Under the pieces are notes generated by a model that was not told the DNA's origin, searched no databases, and worked only from the letters and a program-made list of their open reading frames with translations. This document shows positions 37,012 to 52,062 of a stretch of 64,000 nucleotides of DNA, piece by piece. The DNA is from Diprion similis (lineage: Eukaryota; Arthropoda; Insecta; Hymenoptera; Diprionidae), in the NCBI RefSeq assembly GCF_021155765.1, contig NC_060112.1, forward strand, positions 7,812,001-7,876,000, given 5' to 3'. Position numbers and translations under genes: made by a program. Numbering within the stretch: the first letter of the stretch is position 1; each line of letters starts with the position of its first letter.

Positions 37012-40000
37012 AGTTATGCATGGTGGTTCAGCACTGTTCATTCTTTTGGCATTTAAAACAAGTTTTTAAATCTTGAGGTGATTCGCTATCAAATTTCTTG
37101 CACAGTTTCATTTTCTCATAACTCTCACTACATAAAATTTATGCGACATCTTCGAAGATTATTTTCATTGCATATCTATTTGATACTTTCTGTATATTTC
37201 TAGAGATTTGATCATGAGAAATTTGAACGATAATTTATAATCATTCTGTACTTTCAATTATTTACGGCGATATGTCGTCCGAAAAAAATCGTCTACCATC
37301 AGCTGAGCCTTGGATTGACTCCAGCCACGGTATAATTTTCCATTAAACTTATTACGCCCTAAGGCATCATGTAATATAAACGGCGATGCAGATTCACACT
37401 TACGAAACAATTCTCTATCTGCTTTGATATATCTTTGCGGATCGTTGCGCAAGTTTTCCATCTAGACTAGAGCTCGACTATAAAGTTTTGAAACTACGTA
37501 TCGTAAGCCTTTTGCTTTATTGCACCGAAGACACAGACTCGAACCGCATTCTCACTGACGAGCTATCATCGTTTTACGTTTCAGTGGTCAGAGGCCATAT
37601 TCTCCATAATTTACTGCAGGCCAACAATTTCTCTGACCCATGTGCAGGCGCACAGAAACTCAAAGATCAATGCAATCGTTTCGATTCGATAGCTGCTTTG
37701 CGAGCAGCCAACATCTTCAATGTCTCATAAATTTTCATCAAAAAATACTATCAAAATAAGAGTAGTTTCGTTTTTAACGTTCCTCAATTCAATCCAGCTC
37801 ATCCCTATGGCTTCAAAACAGTTATAATTGCAGTGAAAAGGCGGAAGTTGGTGTCGAGCAAAGCTGGGCCATGGTTCGTGCATGTAAACGTTGGGTCCAG
37901 CCAATAGGTATTCAACCGGCTTGCAAAACTTGCCCTCGAAGCAGCGCTGGCTCAGGCAAGATGTTCACATCCATGAATTATTTACGTAATCATGCGGCAA
38001 TCACTGTGGCTTCGCTCTATGACCCTTAAAGCAGACTTTCTAACTGCATTCTGGGTGTACACTTGTACAACCAGGAGTACAGCCTTGTGTCGTTGTGGTG
38101 ATTGTGAAACCATTTTAGGGGTTAAAGCGAACCCGAGTTCGAGAACGACAAGTATTGTCACATGAAGAGGTTTCCGAAAAACACTTCTACTGGAAGTCGT
38201 GTTAAATAAGATGTGTACACACATGAGAAGTAGTTGATCAAAAGCGGGCAAAGACTCATTGTGTTACGGATCCATATCATCGCTTCAAATTTCAAGTACA
38301 TCAAAAAATTTTAGAGTTTCACTGACATGTTCCTCTAAGCCACGTGATGGGCCCTGCCACCTGAAAACGTGAAACTTCCATCTTCGTTCTTTCGCGATCT
38401 ATGCGGAAGTACGAAGTTGCGGACGGAGTGTATTGAGTTACGAGCAAGAAGGTGGAAGGTGGCATTTCAAATGACAGGTTACAATGTAACGAGGCTAACG
38501 CTGATTTCTTAAGTGTCAATTTTCTCTCAGACGAGAGCTGCAGAATAATACTTTGGACCTTTCTGGTGATCAGTAATCAGAGATTACGTCTGCTGCTCCA
38601 TGCGTGTTGTAAGCTCTCAACGTATAGTAACTGCTGTAAGCGTGTTTCGCTAATAGCGTTTGCTTTTGCTCCTATTTCAAACTACTCGCTGGCTCCTTGC
38701 AGGCACACGTCTTGATTATACGTGACAAACGGTTGTCGATATCCGGAGAGCATAATCAGTGATCCAGTGAAACGCACGTATATCGAGAGATTCGAATATT
38801 TCATTAATGAAATGTAAGCTCCGTGAATTGAATGGCGGTGATGATGGTACAGGAGCAGCATCCTGCAGTTATGTCATCGAAATTACTTCGAGGTAAACTG
38901 TAGAAAGAAATTTGAATTGCTTTTAGGTTTTTTGCTGCAACGTTGGATGAGTTCATTAGTTGTTGGTATTTCGAAACGGTAATTAATCCAGTCATGGCCG
39001 GGTGTACAGTAATTGCAACCCTTTGCAAATGGTCTGAAATAATGCAATATACACCTGAATCGATTCGAGAAGCTATCTTAGAGTTATTTACTATTCCGTA
39101 GATAATTCGTTTTAATTTTCCTTACGTATCCAATTGAAGGACGAGGTACATAAATGCCTGTGTAATGAAAGCGCAGCTGTAAATATATGCAATTTTGATT
39201 CATAACTTCATAAATTATTATTCCTAAATATGGGAATAATTTTGCAGAGTTTCAAATTAATTATGACACTTCAATTAGCGTACTGAATATTCTACAGTAA
39301 CGCTACGAGAAAAAAAGTTTCACAGAAAACGTCGATGAATTATCATCTTGCTCGCCAACTACGTAAGGTATACCATATTTATGTATACGAGGGAATATTT
39401 TTCTCTCACTTACTTTGAAACCAAGAACAAGTTAAACTGTACTAGAGCAGTCAATTTTTTGAAAATTAAAAGACGAGATTTTGTATTCTCGTTCCAATTA
39501 TTTTGTTAGAACGTTCGTCAAAGCTTTAGTCGTTAATAAATTGTCAGAACTACGTAATCCAGATACTAACCAACCACTTTCATTGCACGGGTAAAAAGAA
39601 GGGACGTTTCACCACTCGCATGTTACGATTATGGAATCCAAACGCAACCTCATAATTATCAGTTTGAAATAGGATGGCAGGTTCACACAAGTCGAGGCCT
39701 TATTCCTCAGAGCTATACATAAGCAGACGAGAAAAAGTAGTTCTGGTTAAGTATAGGCCATAATCAAAGTCTGTCAAAGTCGGTACTAATTCGATATTGA
39801 TATAGGTGTATTTTATCGACGTCCTTTCTATCTAAATTTAAAACATGATTTTAACTTTATGCTAATAAACGTGCAGTTGAATGATTTTTTGTTATATAAT
39901 TTATGAGAAGTTTCCCGAATCACAAATAGTTATGGAGATATGAAATGCTGAATTAGTTACATATTGTAAATTGTACATCCAAAACTATTGAACGTATTGA

Positions 40001-41006
40001 TTATCTTCAATCAACTATGTGCCTCGCATCTTGGAATAAACACTTTTACTCTTACTGTCAAATTTCACTAACATTTCTCACTCTAACAAATTAAAATTCG
40101 TGACTAACGATTTAAAAGCCCTCAGATACCATCTTACGTAGAAATATGAGGATTTTTTTCATTTTGAAAAACTATAATATGGATTCACCATTATAAATTT
40201 CAGAAGTTTACACGAATTTTGCTATCAAATAATTCAAAAAGTACTGACCGATTAAAATCGAAATCACATCACTTGTAAATTTGGGAAAGCCGCGTCGATT
40301 GAGATCGAAATCATTAAAATCCGGTAACTCCTTCTCGAGATATTAGATCGGATTGGAATCATCGAATTAAAGCGTCGAGATCTAGCGAAAACTGAGCCTT
40401 TCAATTTCGGGGTGATTACAATAACTGCCTTTCAGTCACTGAAAACAGAGAAACGAAAAGTTTAAAATTAATAAGAATGAAAAATATGGAAAACAGTTAG
40501 TCTCGATCTAACATTAACAGTTACTTGAAGAATCTTGAAAACGACAAAATCCACATTTGTCGTCAATCTAATATCAAGATCTTCTTTTCCCTCTGCAACT
40601 TTCCAAGTCTTGTGTAAGACTTTTTTTGATGGCATAATTCGTTGCTACTTTCATGTGTGAATGTACTTCACCTACTCGCATTATCACCGTGTCGAAAACG
40701 AGCCTCAATAATTGAGAAGACTGCAATCGTGTCCCCTCAAATCGTTATCACAATTACTCTCTTATTAGATAAGTATATCCGCAATAGCTTCTGCATTTTC
40801 GACATGAAGTTCCGACGATATTGACCGTTTCGCTTAGCTATTACCCAATAGATTTCTACCAATAAAGGTAAGGGCACCGTCTACGCTGACATTACGCCAC
40901 TGGTACCGGGCATTTCTTTTCAACATCCGGCACACGCGCCATTTCTCTGCTTTCTTTGTTTCAATTGCGCGAGGCAAAAGACACGCGAGCAAGCCAGCTT
41001 ACTTAC

Positions 41007-41123
41007 AGATTCAAGTCGCGAGGCACAAGGAGAAATTAGTCTTGACAGTGGGCGTGTTGGTTCCCAGCAGACTGTTACGCCTAGCAGTCTAACAGTGAGT
41101 GTCATCTGCGCCACAGGTAAAGA
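41007..41123 (-). CDS. Candidate 5' coding exon on the minus strand
   Basis: The minus strand shows an acceptor (GTCTCTTTCAG), an 18-nt leader, an ATG at 41105 and 33 codons to a strong GTAAGTAAG donor, ending in phase 0. The layout is close to the signal-peptide exons at 1909-2031 (18-nt leader, 35 codons, phase 0) and 52032-52167 (31-nt leader, 35 codons, phase 0). The encoded start, MTLTVRLLGVTVCW, is only moderately hydrophobic and is followed by EPTRPLSRL, so it is a weak signal peptide. Downstream exons could be anywhere between 41.0 and 36.2 kb on the minus strand. I found none that links convincingly to the exon at 36.3 kb. Confidence 0.3.
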
Positions 41124-41437
41124 CTGAAAGAGACATAAACGGTATCGAGAAACAGTCAGCAGACCAAGAAGGCACGAGTATTGCTGCCAGATCGTCTACC
41201 AATCGTCGGCATTCTGGTTGCCGAGACGTAGGTCAGTGAAATGCTCGCCTGAAAAGGACCCGAGCCAAGGAGAAACGGTCCAGTAAGGTGGTGCAGTACG
41301 GTACTGATTGTGAGACGCCAAAGGTAAGCCGGGCTGCTGTCTGCTGATCTCTGCGTGAGGTGTTTAGAAGTGATTTAATCGCCTCCAACATCGCTCTCGT
41401 GATTTCAACCAAAGTGTAGACGGTGTCAAGTAAATTC

Positions 41438-41462
41438 GAGTGGAGTGGAGTGGAGTGGAGTG
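41438..41462 (+). repeat. GAGTG pentanucleotide repeat, five copies
   Basis: Five perfect copies of GAGTG lie in a locally GC-rich block (about 40.9-41.56 kb) that also holds splice-like sites on both strands. Confidence 0.9.
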
Positions 41463-41530
41463 GTGGTACTGTAGCCAGAAGCAAAGATCCTATCGGGAAA
41501 CGTGTTCATGGTTCGAGGAGTGGGAAGGAA

Positions 41531-41555
41531 GCTCACCGACCCAAACTCGGTGAGC
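41531..41555. repeat. Perfect 9-bp hairpin
   Basis: GCTCACCGA and TCGGTGAGC flank the 7-base loop CCCAAAC. It may be an RNA hairpin or a palindromic binding site. There is no T-run after it and no sign of a tRNA. Confidence 0.7.
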
Positions 41556-41799
41556 ATGCGACCTTTTATTACCTTTGTTATTGTTATCAAGCTAGAGCAC
41601 AAACACAATCTTACAAATCCTGCTGGATGACGTTTTTGCTTCTCATTACTGTTGCTTTTGATATTCGTATACTCTTGACGTAAGGTGGTTTGCAGGCATG
41701 GATGATTAGCAAGTGAGCAGTTCAATCATGCAGAATGATGATCACTTTCTCTGTCTATATTATACTAGGAGACGAAATTGAGTCGATAGTTCGAACAGG

Positions 41800-44700
41800 T
41801 TTCTGAGGATGAAATTAGGTCGCGCCAATCCTTTCTCCGGGTGAAAACTTATTCGGGCGAGACAGTGACGATTGTCAATTAGCTCCATCTGACGCATGAT
41901 AGAAAAAATTGGATCTTGATTCTCACAGCAGAAGCATGGACACGTATACTCTGTAAATAAAATGTGCGTGGAATGGTTGATAAAAAATATTGAATGTCGC
42001 ATGCATATGCATTTGCACGTTTCTTATTTGCAACTTGAATATTTCTATATGTATAAGGCAATGTTCCACTTTGCGATTTGTTATGCGTCTGCAAAAAATA
42101 TCTCTGCTCGGGTCCAGAGCATGCACGCTCTGCACACTAATGCATTATAAATATGTATAATAGCAATAGTAATCATACAGAGTATTTTTCTTCTATAATC
42201 TCGAATGGTAGAGAATTTCGTCGAGAAAATTGATACAAAGTCCACCTCAGTTGTCGTAATTGCATAGACATCAGAAGTCGCTGTACAAAGTGCAATCAGA
42301 CTAGTAATTATTTCGCAGGCGTCACGTATATTCCCTGTATTGAATTCTATATTCATTATTTTTCGTCAAATCAGTATATCAGAAATAACCTCGATTTATG
42401 CTATAAAAATTCAACGCAGAAATTAGCATCACAAGTAAGAAATGCTAATTTGAAATCAGCAATCACATTGGCAATCATATTAAAAGAGTTATTGATCAGA
42501 TCATAATTTTTATAGTAAATTTTATTTTCTATAAAACTACGATGACTGCGAAATTTTTTATGACTTTGATATTCAGATATTCATTTTCATGGTTTTCGAT
42601 GTCCGAGAACCTACCTTCAAGAACTTTATAGATCTTGACGTAACATTCTTGTTTAAGTTAATTAATCATCTGGAATGTTGATTTGTGTATGTTAAGTCAG
42701 AACTTGATTGCTACGGGTTATGAGAATCATCATCTGTGCAAAATACCAAAGTATTTGTTTGTTGGTGCCAATTTTCCAGTTCCAACCGGGCAGAATTATT
42801 TTTTGCGAAACGTGAACATTGCTTGGCACGTGGCGTTTATGATATTTCTTTACGGATCCTGTTAGAATACTAATATTCAGTCTCCTAAATGGCTTGATAT
42901 GAGTGTTCGGATTAATCGGCTTAATCGGAATTATAAGATAGATTTCCCTTCTGAAATTCACACACTAACGAAGTAATGAAATAGCATTTGCTATATAAAT
43001 CGATGGATGTTTGATAATACTCGTTGCCTTATCAGTAAAGTGGTGAAAAATAGTGAACACCTCGCAGACTATAATTAATATAAATAGCAAGCTCCGTTCC
43101 AAGGCATCTGAATTATTAATTGGTGAGAGCAAATTCTATTTCATTGCTCCGTTGAAAAATAATTCAAAAACCTGTAATCATGAGCAATTCACTCAAGTAT
43201 ATCAGCATCGTTTCAAAACAAGCACACAAATTAATTACCACATCAGACGAAATAGATCCTCACGTATTTGATGACAATTGGTTATTTAGACTTACATAGT
43301 CTTGAAATAAGAAAAGAGTTATCATAAAACATTTTACTAATATCTTTTTTTTAGTTTATCTTTTTTTTCTAATTCAAAAAAAGTAGTTTACCACAGTTTT
43401 TTCCCATGAATGTTTGATTTTCATCGACTAGCAAAGAATGTGATTACTTAAAAATGCTGACTAAGGGTTTTAGTGTCAGTGTTGCCTAGGTCAAGATTGT
43501 AGTCAACATAAATGCTATTCCCACACTTCACGGTGCAAAATAAGTCAATGTTTCTCGATTTCAATGAAGTTTGGGTGGTAACTAGAATTTATTCGTTATA
43601 AATAAAACGAATTAACACATTTCAAAGTGATTCACAAGATTTCGCACAATTATACCGTCGATCAAGACTGACTATAGCATCCTCCAAACGAAGCATTGAC
43701 AAGATCTGACACATTAACATTCGAATCCTTCAGTCCTGAATCCGCGAAACTTAATTCTTTAAATGATTGAATCAAGATGCATTTTCTAACTCAACGATGC
43801 GGAGAAAACTCTACACAGATCAATACAATATTTCACTAAATTTGCTTCTCTCCAATAAAAGTACAAACTGACGATCATTTCATTTTAACAAAGTGCATTT
43901 GACAAAAAATGAAGCTTACAGACTCGATGTACAGTAGAATTGTTGGTTTCTAATTTGACAAAAATATACCGTGTTTTAATATTTAGATTCGAATATCGGT
44001 TGGACGAATGGAATTCTTGGTGAATTTGGTTTCAGTGTTAAAATACTGCAAATACCATTTCTACACTGTGACACTCGACATTAGACAGTTATCAGATACG
44101 ACGAGCGATTGCTTTAGGTTATGAATCAATTTCCGTGATGTTTCACACTCGAATGATAAGTTGAAGAAACTCATAAAAAATTTCTCAACCAGTCTTTACT
44201 GTATATTGCCATACGCCCATCCGCTATAAAAATACAGTCACCCATTACAACATCTATTGCGTACATAATAATTAGGAAAGTAGATGTTATTTCATCGAGT
44301 TGGATTTACCCGAAACAGTTGAAGAAATTTCGCAACCCAATGATTTTATGTACAATATTTTTGATAATGGTCTAAACTTATTACATGCGTTTAGCTTAGC
44401 AATTTCAGAATTATTACATTTCTTTCATTAAGCCATTTGCATGTACTCTTGACATGGTTTATCGTGTAATTAAGCTATCTCAGATAATTAGCTGTAACAA
44501 TGTTTTTGTATTATGAACAACTGAAAATTTGGCTAAAAAATTGAATTTCAACTCTCATAAAAACGTTTCCATATTTTACACGAAACAGAATATATGTTCT
44601 GACGATGAGACAAAAATTGTATGATTACACAGAGCATAAGTCAAAATCAATCACGTCGCAGAAAACGATGTCGAAGTTGAAAAATTTCTGTAGTAATTAC

Positions 44701-47700
44701 CAATGATTGATTCTCATTAATTTTCACTCGTAATATAGGTAACAAAATATCTTGGAACCAGTATCAAATAGTGGATACAACACTTAAAGAGAACCTTCTT
44801 CTCAATGGTGGTCAAATTAACATTTTCTCTGGAGCTGTACGTGATTGGCTAGTCGTTCAATTGACAAAATTAAAATTTCATATTCAAAATTTCGGTTAGA
44901 CAGTGAAATATTAGAACGGTGTGGGGAAAATCTCTTGACACACAATCATCCATTGGGCGATGAATGGATTTCAGCATCCAAGACACTGGTGTGAAGCAGG
45001 TACCTTGTTTATATTCCAATAAAATGTGGTGCTTACTCGGAAACACCCTTGGCATTATTATTTGTCGGTATGGAATGAGGTTAACTCGCTAACTGAAGTT
45101 AACCCGATCAACCACAGGCTGTGAAATATTTCGTAGAACATGTCAGACCTCGTTTGCGAAATAGTAAATTTTGTTCCAATAAGCGATCTACACTTTGAAC
45201 CAAAATAAAATTGACATGTGACTCAATACCTGTGATAAAATTAGAAGGCAGTTTCTCGAGTTAAAGACTGCATTGAGGGAAGGTCAGATTTTGTGGACTT
45301 TTGGACATTGTCCTTGAAGGTCAAAGTATATTTTCAACAACAGAATTACTTTCAAAACATCGTTTGCTGAAAAAAAAATTTTTCGCTTAGGGCAGTAGTG
45401 TTGTAATTACAGTATCTGGTTTCCGATCTCACAATCAATCATGTAGTTTCATCAGACGGAAACTCCGTCGCAGGTAGGTACTTTACTGCAGGATGGATAT
45501 TTAGACATGGCTAATCTGGCCCAGTTTTCAGCACACTGCTCAAGGGATTAATTAGCGTAGGCTTTTAACAGCGGCACAAAATAATTACTAAGAACTGGAT
45601 CAACGCTTGATGTAGCATTATTTCGGTCATAAGTCTTTAATGAAACTTGCGCTGGTTAAGTTCCGAGACTAACTAAGTGCATCCGCTGTTACACTACGAT
45701 CTTGTTAATAGTTTATTCTCATAGAGACTTTCTTCACCTTTCTCTCTTAGAACAAGCATCATTGAACATTCTCATCGAAATGTCTGGAATGTTCTTTTTC
45801 TGATGTCATGTATCATCGTACGGATTTCCTTCATTTTGAGAAACTCTCTTCTGTTCTGTGCGCATCTCAGAAAAGTTGGAGTAAAAATATTTCAGAATTC
45901 TCCACTTTCAACGTTTCTTTACCCATTGCATCACGCATGGAAATCTGAGAAATTGCTAAACTGTAGAATGTGTAAATCCTATCGTGGTCTGTTCCCATTT
46001 CATGAATATTCATTAGCTCCATATTTTTTGTTTTAATTCAACTCGCATATTTGGGCCAGCATTAATCCGAATTTACTTTTACTTTCAAACATAAAATTAC
46101 AGTTGAGCCAACTCCACTATTACGAGTGTGTTTAATAGAGGGTTGTGGGATTGTTGAAAAACCGACGAACTGAGCAGGGTCTGTTTCAAACTTTTGTCTC
46201 GTTAAAATAATGAAGTCGTTTCAAACTCTGAGAAATTATGATGTTTAAATCTGTGCTTACATCGAAAAATCGTGGCATATCAGCTTTCGCCGTCAAATGA
46301 CATTGGGTTAGAAATGTCAGGGATGCAAATACGGGTGTGATAAATGACTTATTTATTGACTAATTATGAATGAGACCAAAGTTACAAAATGAGCTTCGAC
46401 GATATTAGAAATTTTATCGTAAACGTGATGTTGTTAAGATTGTGTTTCTCGACATTAAATAAAAAATGATATAGAGTGTTGGGAACTGTATCCAGATAAA
46501 AAAGTTTTCGCATGATATTTAGATCTCATTTTATTAGAATTATATATTATGACCGTTACACACGTGACATTCTTACACTCGGAGAAAACTTTTTGCCTTT
46601 TAAAAAAAAATCAATTTGTAGTCGCATATTGTGGAAAATTATCTTTTTTATAAATGCCAAAGTTATCGAAATAATTGTTTCAAAATTGCAAGAAAATTTA
46701 ATTGAATTAAATATATTTATAAAGACGAAATCTCCATGTTAATTAAATCAATTTAATGAATTTATACATTTTCATGATATTGTCAAAGTGTTTGAGAGAA
46801 TATCCTCTGGTAGATTCAACTAAGTTGCTTTAGACATTTCACTAAATCTCGAGTTTCACTCGATCATATGATCACCTCGTAGATCGCAGCCCGTCTTATA
46901 TCGAAAAACGCCTAGCAGAGAAAGGAGGATGAGTCTTAAGGAGACGAGCGAATATAAATCGTTACAACAAGCATGTTTCTCTGATTATCGTTTCGTTCTA
47001 TCGAAACTTGGTATTGAGAAACTTAATAACTTGATAAATGCAACCCGTGCGAAATGAGGCGAATTCCGGATTATACAGAGATTTTATAATTGTGAAACAT
47101 GGTCCTAGAAGAAAGTGAAGCCAATCCAGTTCACTAGTCGTTCGTTATGATAGTTTGCTGAATCTAGCTTCCACACCTGCAAACCCGCACATTCTTGCAT
47201 AACGTGAGGTGTGTTTCAAGTTTCTAGAGATCATCGTATCGCTAGAGAGTTACGAGAAGTATATTATATATGCTCATTCACGTGGCTTCACGTTCCGAAA
47301 AGAGCATCGCGAAAGCTTCTCATTAAGGATCAATCCATCGTACAGTCACACGAGAAATCTCGATAGAAAGACGGGCAGTAAAAATCTGTTGATAATCGAT
47401 TGATTTTGAAGCGTCCTCGATTGATATGATGGGCATAATATTAGTTCAGGACAAGTTTGACTAACTGAAAAAAACATCATGAACCGAACATTCGGAAGCA
47501 GTTACTTAATGTTTAATGGCATTATTAAATGTCTTTTTTTACAATCCTGGCAAGTCTCTATAGATAATCACCAAAACACTTTGTATTATAAAATTGTGTG
47601 ACACTGTTAAAAATTGCAATTTCGTCAGAATTCGTTTTTGCGGAAATTCGTGGGGAATCCACTGACAAATTATGGAACAATATCTGATTTTTCGAAATTT

Positions 47701-50700
47701 GCCAAAGATTACTATTTAAATATGAAAAAATCTAAATGATTATGTGATTCTTCTGAAACCAACGAATGAATTTTGACTTTGCTTCTCTTTCATCAGTTTT
47801 TTCACTGGATTGTACAACTTTAGTACGCGAAATTTCCCCACGAGGCGCCACCTCACATGACCACATCCGGCATGCAGTCCACATACGGTTTATATTTATT
47901 TCTCAATTTCTCCAATCGATGTATGTACTTCTCACAACGAATGAAATTTCGAAAGGAATTCACACGGCGAGAATTCAATCGTCCGAAAATTTGAAAATCC
48001 TGGAAACCCGCGACTTTTCACGTTTTGTTTCGATGAGGTTTCATCGATAAAAAATTAATCCAATACGAGTGAGATTGTCATTAAAAATCGACCAAGCGTT
48101 TCTACATTTTGTAATTACATCTAAGCTCATTAAAATACTAGCAGCTGTTAGAGGAACGTCAGATTTGATTTCGTACCGGATCATTAAAATCATATACATG
48201 CTAAAAATATGAATATTTCGTCGTGATTATTTTTTCATTTTTCATATTTTACGAAATCAGATTCTCCACCGGCCGTAAATAAAAAAGTCTTTAACTCTGC
48301 TGAAGTCGTTTCAGCGCGAGAAACGATTAATGAATAATTAGTAAATTCCTGTACAACAAATCAATATTTTCTATGGTGTTCAGAATTCTTTTTTTGTGCT
48401 CAGTGAAATTGGAGTTGAGTAAAAGTTATGGTCAGACACAATTCCATTGTTTCTCGTAGCTACAGAGTATCGTTAGTATTTGCACAACGAGAGAGGAAAA
48501 CTGTTCTTATATTTCAATCCAATTAAATTCTTTAAATTGAATAAAGAAATTCTCAGCACATTGTGATGTCTAAAAATAAAATGCAAATCAGCTGTATTAA
48601 CAGGAAATATTTACATGTATTTACATGTGACGGTACAAAACCCGTTAATTGATTAAAATTATAACGATGTATAAATATTATTCAACTGATTGTGTAAGCA
48701 ATAGACGTGTAAAAATAAAATTTGATTTAAAGATCGGAAAGTACTAAATAACATACTGATAATTATCAAGCTTTGTTATTTACAAAATTCATTGTTTCAC
48801 GAAACTTTTCTCTCCGCATAACCAATTACGATTCTTTGATTATATCTAAAAACTTCCGTTTAATGATTCTACAGTTCATTTTAAGCGTCCCGATAGAATA
48901 TTCTTACTTAACTATAGATGTTATCGGTGAGGATAACAATTGGCTCTTCCCGAAATCCACACCGAATAAATTAGGATATTTTTACTTCATAGCGATTGAT
49001 GACGTAGCGAATGCGTCGGCTGAATAAAGGTTGATTGATTCAAAAACAAGTTGCTTAACTCGGATCGTAGGATAAAAAATAGAAATGTCCATGAGAAATA
49101 AAAGCCATAAGTACTTTCACTGCAAGGTACACGCATGTTAATACAAATATTAAATTCACTGTAGATTGGCTCGAAGGATCGTTTCGCTGAGTAATTCTTC
49201 ACCAAATGAATGAGTCGAGCTTGCAAGCAGCTTGGGTTGGTCGTTGTGCACAAAAATATGCATTCGCATTTAATGCCGTAGTATTATTATAAGTGTCATT
49301 GTTCGGGACGTGCGAAAATGCTCAATCACCGATGGAACGAACCAACTTTTCATTATTCCACATCAGGGACAATGCGCGATTGCGAGTCTGGCTTCATGAC
49401 GGTGACAGAATCTCATATGAAGCAATTTGTATTCGGAAGCACGTCTCCGAACCGACCCACTGCTACAAGTCCCGTTTATTCCTATGAATAAACATCAAAA
49501 TTGAACATTTTTTTTGTTTTGTTTTTAGCGATTATTATTACTGTTATTACTATTTGTTGAATAAGCGAGTATCATGTAAGTCTTGAAAAGTAACTAGAAT
49601 TGAGGCACGTCCACCGGTTTGAATTCATAAGGATTTATATCTTTGCTTGCAACTATGTGCAGAATTACTGTGAATTGTAAGTTACGTAAAATTGAATCCT
49701 GTATCCCGATTCGGAGAGATTTACCGTTGCGTAAGAGAAAGGTGATAATTAGAGCCACTGATATGAATCTACGAACCTACGACTGTTATTTATTTGCAAT
49801 TAAAATAACCTCCGATTTATAAAACGCGATACACACAACGCGCTTCGAAGGAATCCAACATTTTTCGTTTCTTCTCAAGCGTAAATTTACAGCCAGTGTT
49901 ACAAAGAAATGATGAAATTAAAAATCCATTGGCTACCCTTTTGAACTATTTTTTTGACTTCGATTTGGGCAATTTTTTTCTTGCCTTTTACACAAGCCAT
50001 CCCTTTCGTCCAATAACTAATATCTATACGTTTTTACGTAGAGCCATTGGGCAACCAAAGAAATGATCCACACATTTTTTACAGCAAAAAATGTTGTTTT
50101 CAATTAATGAAAATTTGACTGAAAAAAATTTTGTAATCAAATATTTGCTCTAAAGTGATGAATAATGGAGGCTGAAATTCGTGTATTTTATATTATTTCT
50201 TCTACGTTTCTTTTTCATTGTTTCAATAAAATTTACCCTTATTGACTTCAATCACTGCATGTTCACTCTAATTGTTTTTATAAAACTTTTTTCATTTGAC
50301 TGTATACCCGATATCACATCTTTGCAACATACTGATCCGATGACATCGATGACCGAAGTATCGTGTTCGTTAACGTTGTTCGATACCAATTTGTCAGTGA
50401 CGTAAACGCGTTTACTCTGTCAAATATTGGCACAGTTTCTAAACACATTGCATGCAGGCTTTAAAATTGATCGACGTATCTTTTACTTCTTTAGATTCCG
50501 TTCGCGTTTTCGCATGTATTTTTTTTTCCAACCTACACACTCCAATCAAATTGCAAGATTAATCCTAACGCCGAACCGCTTCAATCTGCAAACTTGGTAT
50601 AATTTATGCGGACCAGTCAACGCACTACGTTTACAGTATTACGAAACATTTAATTGTGAAACCACACAGTGAGTAATTGTAACGGAGTGATGTAGACTGG

Positions 50701-51180
50701 TTCGATGTTCGAAATATTAATTTGGGCCATAATTCTGGCATATAGTGATACACCCAACCAAAACTATGAATAAGTGGCATTCGATCATATTGAAATGAGA
50801 TATTTTACGCTGCGCAAACTAGATCGTTACAGAAACCAATTAAGAAAACGAATAAAAAAAAGAAGAAGATAAGAAAAAGGAAAAAAAAAAAAAAAATTTG
50901 CCGGGAATAATTTTCAGAATTTACTACTACATTACGGCATCTAATATCGTGTTTCTAATTTTAATTGCAATCTTTCCGGCATGCAGTTGCCGAGAGAATG
51001 TCGAGTAACGAGTAACGTTCGTGCAGCAGGTATTGTGAAATATTTTTGGCAGACAAATTTTTACGGGATTAGGTTGTGTCTTACAGTTGGGTAAGAAAAA
51101 CGAGGGATTTGGGAACTCGGCCTAATCACCGAGGCACATTATTCAATTCCTCCGGGCATACGTGCCGCCTAAAACAACGA
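41800..51180. other. No gene recognised
   Basis: About 9 kb of strongly AT-rich DNA holds only chance frames of 60-94 codons. No promoter, signal peptide, splice-supported exon, RNA gene or clear transposon was found. A/T homopolymers occur at several places (for example 50880-50896). Confidence 0.5.
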
Positions 51181-51241
51181 CATTAGCGCTGCTCTGCGCC
51201 GAGCAGCCTCTAGTACGAATATTGCTTATAGTGGAATAGGA

Positions 51242-51426
51242 TATAAGAGGTGCTGCAGTCGAAAGCACCCCACCTACGAAGCGACCGACTCTAGCAAGAC
51301 TACCATACTTACATTCGCTGACCGCAAGACATCGAAGTCGCCTCTCTGGAGTCTCTCAAACGAGGCCTACACGCCGCCTGGAACACATCTCGAAACACGC
51401 ACGCATCCCCTCGGCCGACCGACACG
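51242..51426 (+). promoter_or_regulatory. TATA box and non-coding first exon of the Gly-rich secreted-protein gene
   Basis: TATAAGAG (51242-51249) is followed after about 30 bases by the presumed start (51271-51275). A C-rich leader with no ATG runs to a CACG|GTAAGT donor (exon end 51426). The intron of 605 bases ends in TTGTGTTTCAG at 52031. The same promoter-plus-leader arrangement is seen on the minus strand near 4.0 kb. Confidence 0.6.
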
Positions 51427-52062
51427 GTAAGTCACTACTAACGTCTGTCCCAGGGGCTACTTTACCTCAAGGTTATTATCACTCTGACAGCCATTAATAG
51501 GATATACTATTTGCCTAACTCCTGTCGTGATAAATCCTACAGTGTGGCAGTGTTTTTTAATTGTAAAAGAAAATGGATCTTTTTAACGAGTTTCCGGGTG
51601 TACTTTTTGTTCACTTTTTTTTTTTTAATGATATTCGTTCAGCAACGCGTACGTTGAAAATTTTATTGCCGTAAAGGTTTTCCTCATTCGTTTTTGTTTG
51701 TACAGAAATTGTTTGCCTTTTTTTTTCTGTCGAGAACGTGAATTGGTTCTTCAATTTGGATAGGATCTCACGTGATTTCTGTTTTCATATATCTCTTGAC
51801 TCAGGTTTGAATAATTTCACGATTTCTCTTCGGCTGTGTGTAATAAATGTAAAATTAGTTTGACGAGTTCAGTACCATGTTTTTGACCAGTCGAAAAGAT
51901 TTGGACATCCTTTCACTCCTCGGACGCAGTTGTGACTATTGCAAAATTACTTTGATAGTTGAAGTAGGCGACCGCACACTTGCTCTGTTATTATCCTGAG
52001 CCGTTGAATAATTACAGACTTTGTGTTTCAGGTATACTTTAATTTATTATCAATCCAATAAA

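Noticed and set aside
37258..37461. Minus-strand frame of 67 codons that looks protein-like
   Set aside because: A TAG stop lies directly before the ATG, there is no splice or promoter evidence, and frames of this length are common by chance in this window.
37776..38028. Plus-strand open frame of about 80 codons with several cysteines
   Set aside because: No start codon near its 5' end, no acceptor or donor, and no recognisable domain, so it is kept out as chance or very old debris.
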